Source: Strigamia acuminata
Taxonomy: Eukaryota; Arthropoda; Chilopoda; Geophilomorpha; Linotaeniidae
Assembly (NCBI GenBank): GCA_949358305.1
Contig: OX442322.1
Span: 9,364,001-9,424,000, forward strand
Length of the DNA stretch: 60,000 nucleotides
Direction: 5' to 3'
Under the pieces are notes generated by a model. It did not search any database. It saw nothing but the letters and a program-made list of their open reading frames with translations, and had not been told where the DNA came from. Below are positions 41,252-51,136 of this stretch, one piece after another (position 1 is the stretch's first letter; every line of letters starts with the position of its first letter). Both the position numbers and the translations under genes were made by a program.

Positions 41252-41328
41252 GCGTTGCCGGCCAAAGAAGAAGGGAGGGCAAGGCAGAAAACCGTTGAAG
41301 GAATTCCCCATCAAAACCAAGAGAACGG
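41252..41328 (-). repeat. B interior 3' end, 77 bp
   Basis: Matches 51137-51213 of R1 and is cut after GAGAACGG by the BEL-A 5' LTR. Confidence 0.85.
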
Positions 41329-42897
41329 TGTTGCGAGCAAGAACGCAACAAAAAGATCTGAAGATTTCACGTTGTTTATCTTCAGAAAGAGAGAAAAGGC
41401 TTTTTAATTTTGTTGTCAAGTTTGAATAGATTTGCAACTCATATCTGACATGTCCAGTTGGTTTGTTGCCTTGTTGTCACGATCCTGGAAGTTCAAGGGG
41501 GTTGTCACTTCGCCTGCCACACCTGGAATGTTTGAAAGTTGTGTTTTTAGTCTTTTGGCATTGTTTTATGTGTTTTTTTCACTTGTTTGTGTTATTTCTA
41601 GTATTTATAAGTTTTCTCCTGTTTCCAGTTCACTTGTGAGAGAGATAGGCGTGCATCGGCAAGATGGCCGCCATAGCATAAGTGAGCTGGGAAACGGGAG
41701 AACTTGAAATAGGCACAATTGCAGTTTTAGTGCTTGTTTCACTGGTAATTTAATTTATACTAACTTGTATTGGTGTTTAAGGTAGTCCACAGGTGTCTTG
41801 GGTCGCTGGATGGACGTTGGACATCATTTGTGAGCGTTTGCGAGCGTCGGGCGTGAGCGCACGCCTTGCGACGCCTCTCGTGGTCGTGTGGGTTCTGCAA
41901 ATGAGTTGAATTGGTCGGGTTTCAATGTCCAAGCACTGGGAAAGTTGTACTGACCGTTCTAGGACGCAGATCCATCGTTGAGAAGGCCTGTGAGTCGCTT
42001 GCGACCTTGTTTGGCTCCATTCACGTCATTTTAGCAGTTGCATGGTCGCCATCTTGGATTTGGTGCTGCACTGGTGCCCTGTTATTGTTTCTTTTGGGGT
42101 TTTATTGGAACCTGGACATAGGGAATATTTACTAGTTATTGTTTGTATATTTACCAATATTAGTTGTTGTTAATCTAAGCTTTTACTTTTGTTATTGCAT
42201 GGTTGTTAAGGGGTTAAAACTGTGACACGTTGCGCCCTCATTTGGTGGTGATTGGGTTTGGGCTCAGCATTGTGTTTTGAGTGTAACTAATGTTAGTTTT
42301 AGCCTTTGTATTATCTGTTAAGTTTAACTGAAGTGCTGTTTGCACAGGTCATACTGTTGTCAAGGTGTTAGGTTAAGTTTTGCCTTTACTTAGGTTAAGT
42401 TTGACATCTGTTGTAGAAATACGGAAACCTTGTTGGCACTATTGTTATTATGCAAATCTGTATTGTTTGGTCCCTGATATTTATTGTAAGCAGGTGACCA
42501 GTTGTTGTGTGGTTGCTAAAGAAGCAACAGTTGTTATCATTTGTTAAGTATTAAATCCAGTTGATATTTTTCCTCCTTCTTTGGATAATTTATTCCTGGG
42601 TTTCTTTTACTTCAATAAACATGATGACTTGTGAGTAGAGAGCTTTGCCTGCTCTCCTCCTCCCTGGGAGCCCGGAATTTCTACCCAGCAGCTAAAGAGG
42701 TTTTGCCAATCACTTTATCTAAATGCAGTCAGGCCTAGTTTCATGCAGTCAGGCCTAACACTTCTTTAAGTTAGGCTTATGCTCAGAGAGAGGATTTCAA
42801 CTTGTCTCTTCAACCACTATACAGTCTCGGGCGGTTTCCAGAGTTTGGTGACCAATTCGCCAGTTTTTTCCTGTGAGATCCAAGGTTGTTTGCTACA
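41329..42897 (+). repeat. BEL-A 5' LTR, about 1569 bp
   Basis: Starts TGTTGCG, an 8-nt spacer, CGCAACA. I place the end at TGCTACA (42897), 13 bases before the primer-binding site, by analogy with BEL-D. AATAAA at 42614-42619. U5 at 42812-42830 is AACCACTATACAGTCTCGG, close to the reverse complement of the first 20 bases of tRNA-His. Confidence 0.88.
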
Positions 42898-42910
42898 GGG
42901 AGCTGTTTTT

Positions 42911-42930
42911 TGGTGCCGTGATACCAGGAT
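42911..42930 (+). promoter_or_regulatory. BEL-A primer-binding site (tRNA-His)
   Basis: TGGTGCCGTGA pairs with the last 11 bases of tRNA-His. CCAGGAT then fits the T-arm side after two extra bases (TA). Confidence 0.75.
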
Positions 42931-43117
42931 TTCATGCGCGTGTGTACAGCGCGCATGAAAAAGAGGTCATTCGGACGTTCAGCAAGTGATTCAAGTGGTT
43001 TGGTGCGTGCCAGTTGGTTTGTTTGTACGGCTGGTTCCGTGAGCGACCGGCATCAAGTGCGCACGCCAGAGAGTCACGTGAGAGCGGCCATTGACGTCCT
43101 GAGTCTGCCAAGTCAAA

Positions 43118-43130
43118 CACAACGCAATGT
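43118..43130 (+). promoter_or_regulatory. Conserved leader motif, BEL-A
   Basis: CACAACGCAATGT followed by GC. Its ATG opens a 15-codon ORF ending TAG. Confidence 0.75.
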
Positions 43131-43641
43131 GCAAGTTGAACAGCTACAGCCTGAAAGAAGAAGAACAGTTTTAGTTTTTAAAGTGTTTTTTGGTGGGCTG
43201 TTTTTTTGGGTTTTTTGATGTGTCCCTTCTGGGGGGAGGGGAAGTGTGCATTTTCGTGTTTAAGTTAAAGTTTAAGTTTTTCTCCACTATAACTGCTTAG
43301 GCAGGGGAGATTTAGATAGCCTAGTAGTTAAAAGAGTCTGCTTGACAGCTTAGAGTTTTTGGGTGTTGCACCACTCAAATCCTTAGGAATTTAGAGAGTT
43401 TAGCAGTTAACAGGAATTAGTCTACTATAGGAATTAGAGACTGGGTGTTGCGCCACTCAGATCTTTAGTAGCATAGAGTTTACAGTGAGTCTGTCTGTAT
43501 ATCATTCAGATCACTAGCGGTTTAGTTGAGCAGTTAGTGTATTTGGTCATTGTTTGTCCAAATATCACCTGTGTTTAGAGTTGTGTGTCTTTGGTTTTTG
43601 ACTGACTGATTGTCTTCACTTTCTGCCATTCCAGGTTTGAC

Positions 43642-46600
43642 ATGGCTACAGGAGGTGGATCAAGGTCAGGTTCAGGGAGAACAACGCCAACAACGGTTGA
43701 GCAACAACCGCCGGAAGAAATGGACGTGTTGTCTGGGAGGTTCACGACTTTGGGGATCTCTTTGGACGCGCTTTTGAGAAGGTCCTTGACACTAAAAGAT
43801 ACCGGCGAGCTGGAAGCTGTAGAAATGGCTGCAGATGAACAGATGATGAGAATGATAAACGACCTGAACACGATGCAGCCCAACCTGACAAGAGATCAGT
43901 ACTTGGCAAATCTAAGGGAAATCGAAGAGTTAGAGACACCGATTTCAGTTCTTAAGCACAGAACCCGAATGTCCAAGAAGTTCGTGACGCATTGGTCAGC
44001 AAATCCAGCAAATGCTTCAGCGTTGACGACCAGTACGTCTCAGAGTTCGATTTTGAACCAGACCTTGTCGCAATCGACAAGAAGGCATAATAATGCAAAG
44101 CTTCCTAAGTTGGAAATGCGGAAATTCAATGGAGATGTGACGACATTTCGTCCCTTCCTAAGCAGCTTTGATTCTGCTGTTCACAGCAACCCTGATTTAT
44201 CAGAAATTGAGAAGTTGCAATACTTGCAGTCGCTGTGCACGGGAGAAGCTGCCATGCTGATCTCTGCATTCCCGTTAGTGGACGGTAATTACAATTTGGC
44301 AAGAGAAGAGTTGGAACGTTCCTACGGGGACGATGAAGCCCAGAGAGTGGCATTGGTCAAGTCCATAAGGGATATGAAACAGGTTACGGAATTGCATCCG
44401 GTCAAAGCTGTCCGTACACAGTTGACCAAGGTGTCCACTGCTATCCGCTTGCTGGAGCAGTTGAGCGTTCCAGTACAGACTGCTGGTCTGCTTCTGGCAC
44501 CCGACGTGCTGAGGAAATTTCCACCTGCCATGGTGATGAGGTTTTACCAGCAGCAAGGGGCTAAGACCTCAAATTTAGTGACAATCTTGAATTTCTTTGC
44601 GGCTGAAGTTCAGCTCTTGGAGCAGATGGAAGATGTCATGGGGGCAGGAGGTCTTGCAACTAAGAAAGACAAGTTTGGAAGTTCCGACAAGGATAAGGAT
44701 CAACGCAAGGGCACGATGTCCACCTGCGCTACGTCCAAAAAAGCCAAAGAGTCTTTTAGCCCAAAGCTGACCGTGGAAAGCGCAATTTGCATTTTTTGCA
44801 AAGAAGGTCATGCTAACACTTTCTGTAGGAAAGAAATGAGCGTGGCAGAGAAGACCACGATTATTCAACAGAACCGACTTTGCTTCAATTGCCTGCAAGA
44901 AGGACACAGGGCAATGCGGTGCCAGGTTAAAACCAGCTGTAGGACTTGCGGCGGACGACATCATTCGTCCATCTGCAGGAAATTGAACACAGGAAGTGGA
45001 GGTGGGATAGAGAAGCCCAAGGACGTGAGCGCAAACGTTTCCTTGGCGATCTCCTCAACACTTCAGTTGATGATATTCACAGCGGAGTTAAAAACAAAGT
45101 CTGGAGGTTCGCACACGATACGTGGCATGTTAGATCCAGGCAGCCATCGGTCCTACATTTTAAAGAGTGTAGCCGACCGGATACGGTTGAAGAGTTGTGG
45201 GTCAATCGAAGCCACAGCCCAACGCCTCAATGAAGAGGATAATGCTGGATCGACGTCTTACGACGTTTACAAGCTACTCCTTCAGTCTAGACACGGAGCC
45301 AGAGAGCTCAAGGTGACGGCTTTAAGTGCAAGAAGCCTACCGCATGTGTATGGGATAGCCAGCCCTGATACCATTCAGAAAGTTAAAGATTTGGGGTTCG
45401 AATTGGCTGAGGACTTACCCTCGACTGCGGGCAATGTTGATATCTTGCTTGGAGTTGATGTTTGGTGGGAAATCTGCCTTGACGGACGAAAGCGATTGGA
45501 TAACCGCTTGGGTTTGGTCAATACCATTTTTGGGTGGGTGTTGTCCGGAGCCGCTGGGTCGACAGATGTCTTCTCAGAGAGCTCGCGTGACGTGTCTTGC
45601 TGCAACACCTGTGAGATTAAGACTGGCCATGATTTGGAAAAGCTTTGGAGTTTGGAGGCTGTTGGTATTACCGCTGGCGAACGCGATTCAGATTTTGTTC
45701 GAGATCGCTTTGAGAAGTCGCACAAGCGAATGGAGGATGGTCGCTACCAAGTTTGCTTGCCCTTCAACAATAAGATCGGGGCTTTGGAATCAAACTGGGA
45801 GTTGGCTCTGAACCAACTATCACATACGCTTAGGCGAATTGATAGTAACCGCGACCACAAGGAACGTTATAACAAAGCCATGTGGGACTACGTCAAAGAA
45901 GAGCACGCGGAAGTAGTACCTCTTGCAGAGAGATACAAGAAAACTGGAGTTTATGTTATTCCGCACCATCCAGTGATCAAGGAGGACCGGGAAACGACCA
46001 AGTTCCGTGTCGTTTTCAACGCGTCGTCGGCGAAGAAGGGGCTACCTTCGCTGAACGACTGTCTGTATCCTGGCCCTTCTTTAAATCCGGATATTGTCCC
46101 AGTTATGATCCGTTTTCGCCTTTTTTGTGTAGTGGCGATAGCAGACATCAAGCAGGCTTTCCTGCAAGTGCTGATTAATCCTGACCACTGCGATTTTTTG
46201 CGGTTCCTTTGGGTCTCAGAAGAATATTTCCAAGAAGGATATTCTTGGCAGAATTTGTGGGATCACCTGGTCGTTTTAAGAATGATAGTCGTCCCTTTCG
46301 GGGTGAATTCGTCGCCATTCTTGTTGTGCGCTGTCATCCGCGCGCAAGGGCGATTGTATTTGGTGCTTTTCCCCAAAGAGGCAGACGCCCTTGATAAGGG
46401 CATCTACATGGACGACTTGACGTCCGGGGCCGATGGAACCCAAGAGACAGTTAGGCACTGTGTCAATCTACGCAGGATCCTTGACGAGGGAAAGATGCCT
46501 CTCGTCAAGTGGGCAGCATCAAAGGCAGAAGTCTTTGATGCACTCAAAGACAAGGATTTCCACATGCGTGCAGACAAGTTTGAAGATCTAGGAGTTGTAA

Positions 46601-48918
46601 AGATGCTGGGCATCCTTTGGAGCGTCCAAGATGATACGCTAATGTTCAGGATCCCAACCGGTGTTGAGATTCCCCAGTCAAGGAGGGGCATTCTGTCATT
46701 ATTGGCATCAGTCTTCGACCCCTTGGGGTTGATAGCTCCAGTCATTTTGCGGATGAAGCTACTTTTACAGAGTATGTGGGGTCGCGACATCAAATGGGAC
46801 GACATAATCTCCGAAGAGAACCGAGAGATAGTGGCAAAATGGTACGCCGATCTTCGGCGCCTCACCGAAGCCCGGGTGAAGCGTTGGATGGGGACGTACT
46901 CGGGCCAAGAAATGGACATTGACGTCTTTTGCGACGCAAGTCCACAAGCGTACGGGTGCGCGATCTACGTTCGAGCTGCGTCAGGCGCGACCCAACTGCT
47001 CTTGAGCAAAAGCAGAATTGCCCCCACCACCAAGTTGACTTTGCCACGCCTAGAATTGACCGCAACTGTTGTTGGAGTCCGGATGGTGGAGTACATCCTA
47101 GAGGATTTCCTACCAGGTTATCCAATCGGGAAGATAAGGTATTACTCGGACTCAATGGTTGCGCTCGGGTGGTTGAAGTCTGATAAGAACAGGTGGAAGC
47201 CATATGTCTCCAACAGAGTGGCAGAAGTTCTTGAAAAGTCAAGTCCGAGCCAGTGGGCATACGTCCCGACGGACCGGAATCCAGCGGACGTATTGACACG
47301 CCCATGCGAGGCAAAGAACCTTTTGGCCAACCGTCTCTGGTGGGACGGGCCCGGTCAGTTGAAAGACCTCGCGGACGAACCTGAGGACGTTGACCTCCCA
47401 ATGGAAGAGGCAAAAAAGGAAAAGGTAGCTTTGGTTGCGTCAGATGGAGAAGCGCATATGTGCGAGGTTTTCAAGCGATTTAGTAGTTTTAATCGCCTCG
47501 TGCGAGTTTTCGCGCTCATGCGGCGCTGGCTTCCTTTTTTCGCCCGCGGGAGGGACCTCGAGGTTCTCGAGATAGAAGTTGCCGAGGAAAGAGTCATCCG
47601 CTTGGCTCAGGTCTTGAGTTTTCCAGACGAAAGACAAGCCGCAATGTTGAAAGAGAAAGTGGCAAAGGGCTCTATCCTGAAAAATTTCGACATTTTTCTG
47701 GATGAGAGAGATTTACTAAGACTAAGGAGCCGTCTAGGGAAGTCAGCGCTTCCCTTTGACGAGGTATTTCCCGTCATTTTACACCCGGATAGTTGGGTAA
47801 CAAGACTAATCATCAAGAAGGTTCACTTGCAGCTCCTGCATGGTGAGCTAAGTGAGACGTTTTACCGGTTGAGAGACAAGTATTGGATTGTAAGAGGACG
47901 CCGAACGGTCAAGGCTGTGATCCGGAGTTGCTTGGTCTGCAAACGAGAGCGGTTGGAACGCAATAACCCAGCCACTGGTGACCCTCCTATGGAGCGCGTC
48001 ACGCCGGCAGCCCCGTTCCAGCATACAGGAATTGACCACCTCGGCCCTCTCACAGTCAAGCATAAGGAGAAAAGAAGAAAAGTCTATATTCTGTTGTTTA
48101 CCTGCCTAGTAACACGAGCGATCCATTTGGAAGTCTCTGAGAACCTTTCGGTGGAAAAGTTCCTTCTGGCCTTCCGTCGTTTCGGCGCCAGATTTGGGTA
48201 CCCGGCGAAAGTGTTCTCCGACAACTCCAAAACTTTCGAGCGAGGAAGCCAGGAGATACAGTCGTGGGGTAAATTGCTGACCAAGGATGGGATCCGGACG
48301 TTCCTTTCGGAGAAGAGAGTGGTTTGGTCGTTCATCCCACCATTGTCACCTTGGGCTGGAGGAGCCTGGGAGAGACTTGTGCGTTCGGTGAAAGATAAAC
48401 TACGTAAGATGCTGCTGCGTAGGACTGTAGACTTGGAGACGCTTCAGACGCTAGCCGTCGAGATAAGCTCCGTGCTTAACTCAAGGCCCCTGTCTTACGT
48501 ACATGAGGAGGTTGACGGCGGGAGAATTCTCAGCCCTGAGAACTTTCTCACTGGAGGAATGCCCAAGTGGGTTATCAACCGTCCACTGCACGCGATACAG
48601 AAGAAAGACCTACGGAGATTGGATAGAAAAAGACGACTTTTCGTTTGGGAGTTCTGGCGGATTTGGCGCGAGAGTTACCTGAAACAGCTAAGAAATTTTC
48701 ATGAAGTCAAGGGCGACTCCCGTTTCAAGAATCCGGAAGTCGACCAGATAGTCTTGCTAGAAAAGGTCGGCTGCAATCCGTACTTCTGGCCGCTGGCACG
48801 GGTCATCGAAGTCCTACCAGGCGAAGATGGTTTTGTGCGCGTCGTGAGAGTGGTTACAGCCAATGGAAAGGAATATCGACGCTCGGTCAAACACGTAAGG
48901 GCTTTGGAGCTGGACTAG
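43642..48918 (+). CDS. gag-pol: BEL/Pao Gag-Pol polyprotein, 1758 aa (BEL-A)
   Basis: Intact ORF from ATG 43642 to TAG. It has a Gag core (LPKLEMRKFNGDVTTFRPF) and three zinc knuckles starting at Cys383. The retropepsin has MLDPGSHRSYI (Asp498) and RT has FRVVFNAS and YMDD at 922-925. RNase H has VFCDASPQAYG (Asp1098). The integrase HHCC domain has His1395 and Cys1430/Cys1433, with catalytic Asp1465, Asp1527 and Glu1577. The C-terminal chromatin- or DNA-binding-like domain ends KEYRRSVKHVRALE. It provides particle protein, reverse transcriptase and integrase. Its Gag aligns end to end in layout with the Gag of TK-1 and TK-2, and their similarity stops just after the protease, at FGWVLSG. As in BEL-D, the protease motif is DPG. 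No env follows. Confidence 0.96.
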   Translation: MATGGGSRSGSGRTTPTTVEQQPPEEMDVLSGRFTTLGISLDALLRRSLTLKDTGELEAVEMAADEQMMRMINDLNTMQPNLTRDQYLANLREIEELETPISVLKHRTRMSKKFVTHWSANPANASALTTSTSQSSILNQTLSQSTRRHNNAKLPKLEMRKFNGDVTTFRPFLSSFDSAVHSNPDLSEIEKLQYLQSLCTGEAAMLISAFPLVDGNYNLAREELERSYGDDEAQRVALVKSIRDMKQVTELHPVKAVRTQLTKVSTAIRLLEQLSVPVQTAGLLLAPDVLRKFPPAMVMRFYQQQGAKTSNLVTILNFFAAEVQLLEQMEDVMGAGGLATKKDKFGSSDKDKDQRKGTMSTCATSKKAKESFSPKLTVESAICIFCKEGHANTFCRKEMSVAEKTTIIQQNRLCFNCLQEGHRAMRCQVKTSCRTCGGRHHSSICRKLNTGSGGGIEKPKDVSANVSLAISSTLQLMIFTAELKTKSGGSHTIRGMLDPGSHRSYILKSVADRIRLKSCGSIEATAQRLNEEDNAGSTSYDVYKLLLQSRHGARELKVTALSARSLPHVYGIASPDTIQKVKDLGFELAEDLPSTAGNVDILLGVDVWWEICLDGRKRLDNRLGLVNTIFGWVLSGAAGSTDVFSESSRDVSCCNTCEIKTGHDLEKLWSLEAVGITAGERDSDFVRDRFEKSHKRMEDGRYQVCLPFNNKIGALESNWELALNQLSHTLRRIDSNRDHKERYNKAMWDYVKEEHAEVVPLAERYKKTGVYVIPHHPVIKEDRETTKFRVVFNASSAKKGLPSLNDCLYPGPSLNPDIVPVMIRFRLFCVVAIADIKQAFLQVLINPDHCDFLRFLWVSEEYFQEGYSWQNLWDHLVVLRMIVVPFGVNSSPFLLCAVIRAQGRLYLVLFPKEADALDKGIYMDDLTSGADGTQETVRHCVNLRRILDEGKMPLVKWAASKAEVFDALKDKDFHMRADKFEDLGVVKMLGILWSVQDDTLMFRIPTGVEIPQSRRGILSLLASVFDPLGLIAPVILRMKLLLQSMWGRDIKWDDIISEENREIVAKWYADLRRLTEARVKRWMGTYSGQEMDIDVFCDASPQAYGCAIYVRAASGATQLLLSKSRIAPTTKLTLPRLELTATVVGVRMVEYILEDFLPGYPIGKIRYYSDSMVALGWLKSDKNRWKPYVSNRVAEVLEKSSPSQWAYVPTDRNPADVLTRPCEAKNLLANRLWWDGPGQLKDLADEPEDVDLPMEEAKKEKVALVASDGEAHMCEVFKRFSSFNRLVRVFALMRRWLPFFARGRDLEVLEIEVAEERVIRLAQVLSFPDERQAAMLKEKVAKGSILKNFDIFLDERDLLRLRSRLGKSALPFDEVFPVILHPDSWVTRLIIKKVHLQLLHGELSETFYRLRDKYWIVRGRRTVKAVIRSCLVCKRERLERNNPATGDPPMERVTPAAPFQHTGIDHLGPLTVKHKEKRRKVYILLFTCLVTRAIHLEVSENLSVEKFLLAFRRFGARFGYPAKVFSDNSKTFERGSQEIQSWGKLLTKDGIRTFLSEKRVVWSFIPPLSPWAGGAWERLVRSVKDKLRKMLLRRTVDLETLQTLAVEISSVLNSRPLSYVHEEVDGGRILSPENFLTGGMPKWVINRPLHAIQKKDLRRLDRKRRLFVWEFWRIWRESYLKQLRNFHEVKGDSRFKNPEVDQIVLLEKVGCNPYFWPLARVIEVLPGEDGFVRVVRVVTANGKEYRRSVKHVRALELD

Positions 48919-48948
48919 CGTGGTCGAGTCGCTTAGGCCGGCTGTCCG

Positions 48949-48970
48949 CTTCTTTTTCGGCTGGCAGCGA
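48949..48970 (+). promoter_or_regulatory. Pre-LTR pyrimidine tract, BEL-A
   Basis: C/T-rich run ending TTTTTCGGCTGGCAGCGA directly before the 3' LTR; no purine-rich tract is present there. Confidence 0.7.
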
Positions 48971-50507
48971 TGTTGCGAGCAAGAACGCAACAAAAAGATC
49001 TGAAGATTTCACGTTGTTTATCTTCAGAAAGAGAGAAAAGGCTTTTTAATTTTGTTGTCAAGTTTGAATAGATTTGCAACTCATATCTGACATGTCCAGT
49101 TGGTTTGTTGCCTTGTTGTCACGATCCTGGAAGTTCAAGGGGGTTGTCACTTCGCCTGCCACACCTGGAATGTTTGAAAGTTGTGTTTTTAGTCTTTTGG
49201 CATTGTTTTATGTGTTTTTTTCACTTGTTTGTGTTATTTCTAGTATTTATAAGTTTTCTCCTGTTTCCAGTTCACTTGTGAGAGAGATAGGCGTGCATCG
49301 GCAAGATGGCCGCCATAGCATAAGTGAGCTGGGAAACGGGAGAACTTGAAATAGGCACAATTGCAGTTTTAGTGCTTGTTTCACTGGTAATTTAATTTAT
49401 ACTAACTTGTATTGGTGTTTAAGGTAGTCCACAGGTGTCTTGGGTCGCTGGATGGACGTTGGACATCATTTGTGAGCGTTTGCGAGCGTCGGGCGTGAGC
49501 GCACGCCTTGCGACGCCTCTCGTGGTCGTGTGGGTTCTGCAAATGAGTTGAATTGGTCGGGTTTCAATGTCCAAGCACTGGGAAAGTTGTACTGACCGTT
49601 CTAGGACGCAGATCCATCGTTGAGAAGGCCTGTGAGTCGCTTGCGACCTTGTTTGGCTCCATTCACGTCATTTTAGCAGTTGCATGGTCGCCATCTTGGA
49701 TTTGGTGCTGCACTGGTGCCCTGTTATTGTTTCTTTTGGGGTTTTATTGGAACCTGGACATAGGGAATATTTACTAGTTATTGTTTGTATATTTACCAAT
49801 ATTAGTTGTTGTTAATCTAAGCTTTTACTTTTGTTATTGCATGGTTGTTAAGGGGTTAAAACTGTGACACGTTGCGCCCTCATTTGGTGGTGATTGGGTT
49901 TGGGCTCAGCATTGTGTTTTGAGTGTAACTAATGTTAGTTTTAGCCTTTGTATTATCTGTTAAGTTTAACTGAAGTGCTGTTTGCACAGGTCATACTGTT
50001 GTCAAGGTGTTAGGTTAAGTTTTGCCTTTACTTAGGTTAAGTTTGACATCTGTTGTAGAAATACGGAAACCTTGTTGGCACTATTGTTATTATGCAAATC
50101 TGTATTGTTTGGTCCCTGATATTTATTGTAAGCAGGTGACCAGTTGTTGTGTGGTTGCTAAAGAAGCAACAGTTGTTATCATTTGTTAAGTATTAAATCC
50201 AGTTGATATTTTTCCTCCTTCTTTGGATAATTTATTCCTGGGTTTCTTTTACTTCAATAAACATGATGACTTGTGAGTAGAGAGCTTTGCCTGCTCTCCT
50301 CCTCCCTGGGAGCCCGGAATTTCTACCCAGCAGCTAAAGAGGTTTTGCCAATCACTTTATCTAAATGCAGTCAGGCCTAGTTTCATGCAGTCAGGCCTAA
50401 CACTTCTTTAAGTTAGGCTTATGCTCAGAGAGAGGATTTCAACTTGTCTCTTCAACCACTATACAGTCTCGGGCGGTTTCCAGAGTTTGGTGACCAATTC
50501 GCCAGTT
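48971..50507 (+). repeat. BEL-A 3' LTR, truncated (1537 bp)
   Basis: Matches 41329-42865 at a constant offset of 7642, then stops at CGCCAGTT and joins a truncated B LTR. AATAAA at 50256-50261. Confidence 0.93.
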
Positions 50508-51136
50508 GGGATAATGTTGGGACATGTTGGGATAATTCAATACTATTGTGCTCAAGTTAGCACACAAAAACGAATTTATTGTAAAGTTAAAATCTATCAA
50601 AACATTACACATAAGAGAGGAGAAAATCAACGTTACTTAGGACTAGAAAAACTATATAACAAGTCAGTGTAGTTGCTGCGCAACCTACAACAATTAGAGC
50701 AGCAGCTCTTAGCAACGAGTGGCAACAATCGCTCGCAAGAGGCGAATTGTCCCTCTAGTGACAAAATGATAAAGCGTATACAAGAAAATACACAGTTTCG
50801 AGTATAAAATCATTACAAAAGGCACAAAACCGTAATAAATTAAGACAAAGTGTTTCAAATAAATAAACTAACTTAGGAACTAACAACAGCAACTCTTTGG
50901 ACGAATCCAAGCAGTAAAACTCCAAAGAATCAAAGAAAAGATGCAAGATTACCTTAAGAAAGACAGCTTAAATCAGGTAATTCACCACTCACACGTCACA
51001 AACTACACGAAATTCATTTAACCTTTAGCCAAAACTTAAGCTGCACTATTAACTAAACACAAACTTAAATTAATGATTAATCAAAGCAAATCCGCTATTG
51101 CGATAGCAAAAATCCATGTTGCGCGTGCTCGCAACA
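50508..51136 (-). repeat. B LTR, truncated (R1 3' LTR)
   Basis: Full B LTR homology starts near 50522. The first ~14 bases (GGGATAATGTTGGG) look like a scrambled partial repeat of the adjoining ATGTTGGGATAATTC. About 145 bp of the LTR end are missing. Confidence 0.88.

Larger units (their letters stand above)
42898..43641 (+). other. BEL-A 5' leader
   Basis: Non-coding. Primer-binding site 42911-42930 (TGGTGCCGTGATACCAGGAT), conserved motif 43118-43130, and imperfect repeats such as GGGTGTTGCACCACTCAAAT (43361) against GGGTGTTGCGCCACTCAGAT (43442). Confidence 0.78.
41329..50507 (+). mobile_element. BEL-A: autonomous BEL/Pao element, 3' LTR end missing
   Basis: 5' LTR, leader, intact 1758-codon Gag-Pol and a 3' LTR lacking its last ~32 bp. 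It is inserted in a minus-strand B copy. The expected right flank (GGAAGAAAAAGTATCG, as in R1 at about 51213) is absent, so the right junction at 50507/50508 is rearranged. The two LTRs read the same in all segments compared, which suggests a young element. Confidence 0.93.

Noticed and set aside
42934-43218. 94-codon ORF in the BEL-A leader
   Set aside because: It overlaps the PBS-proximal leader and motif and has no counterpart in BEL-D.
48919-48970. Possible env gene after BEL-A or BEL-D Pol
   Set aside because: Only 52 bases separate the stop codon from the 3' LTR in both elements.
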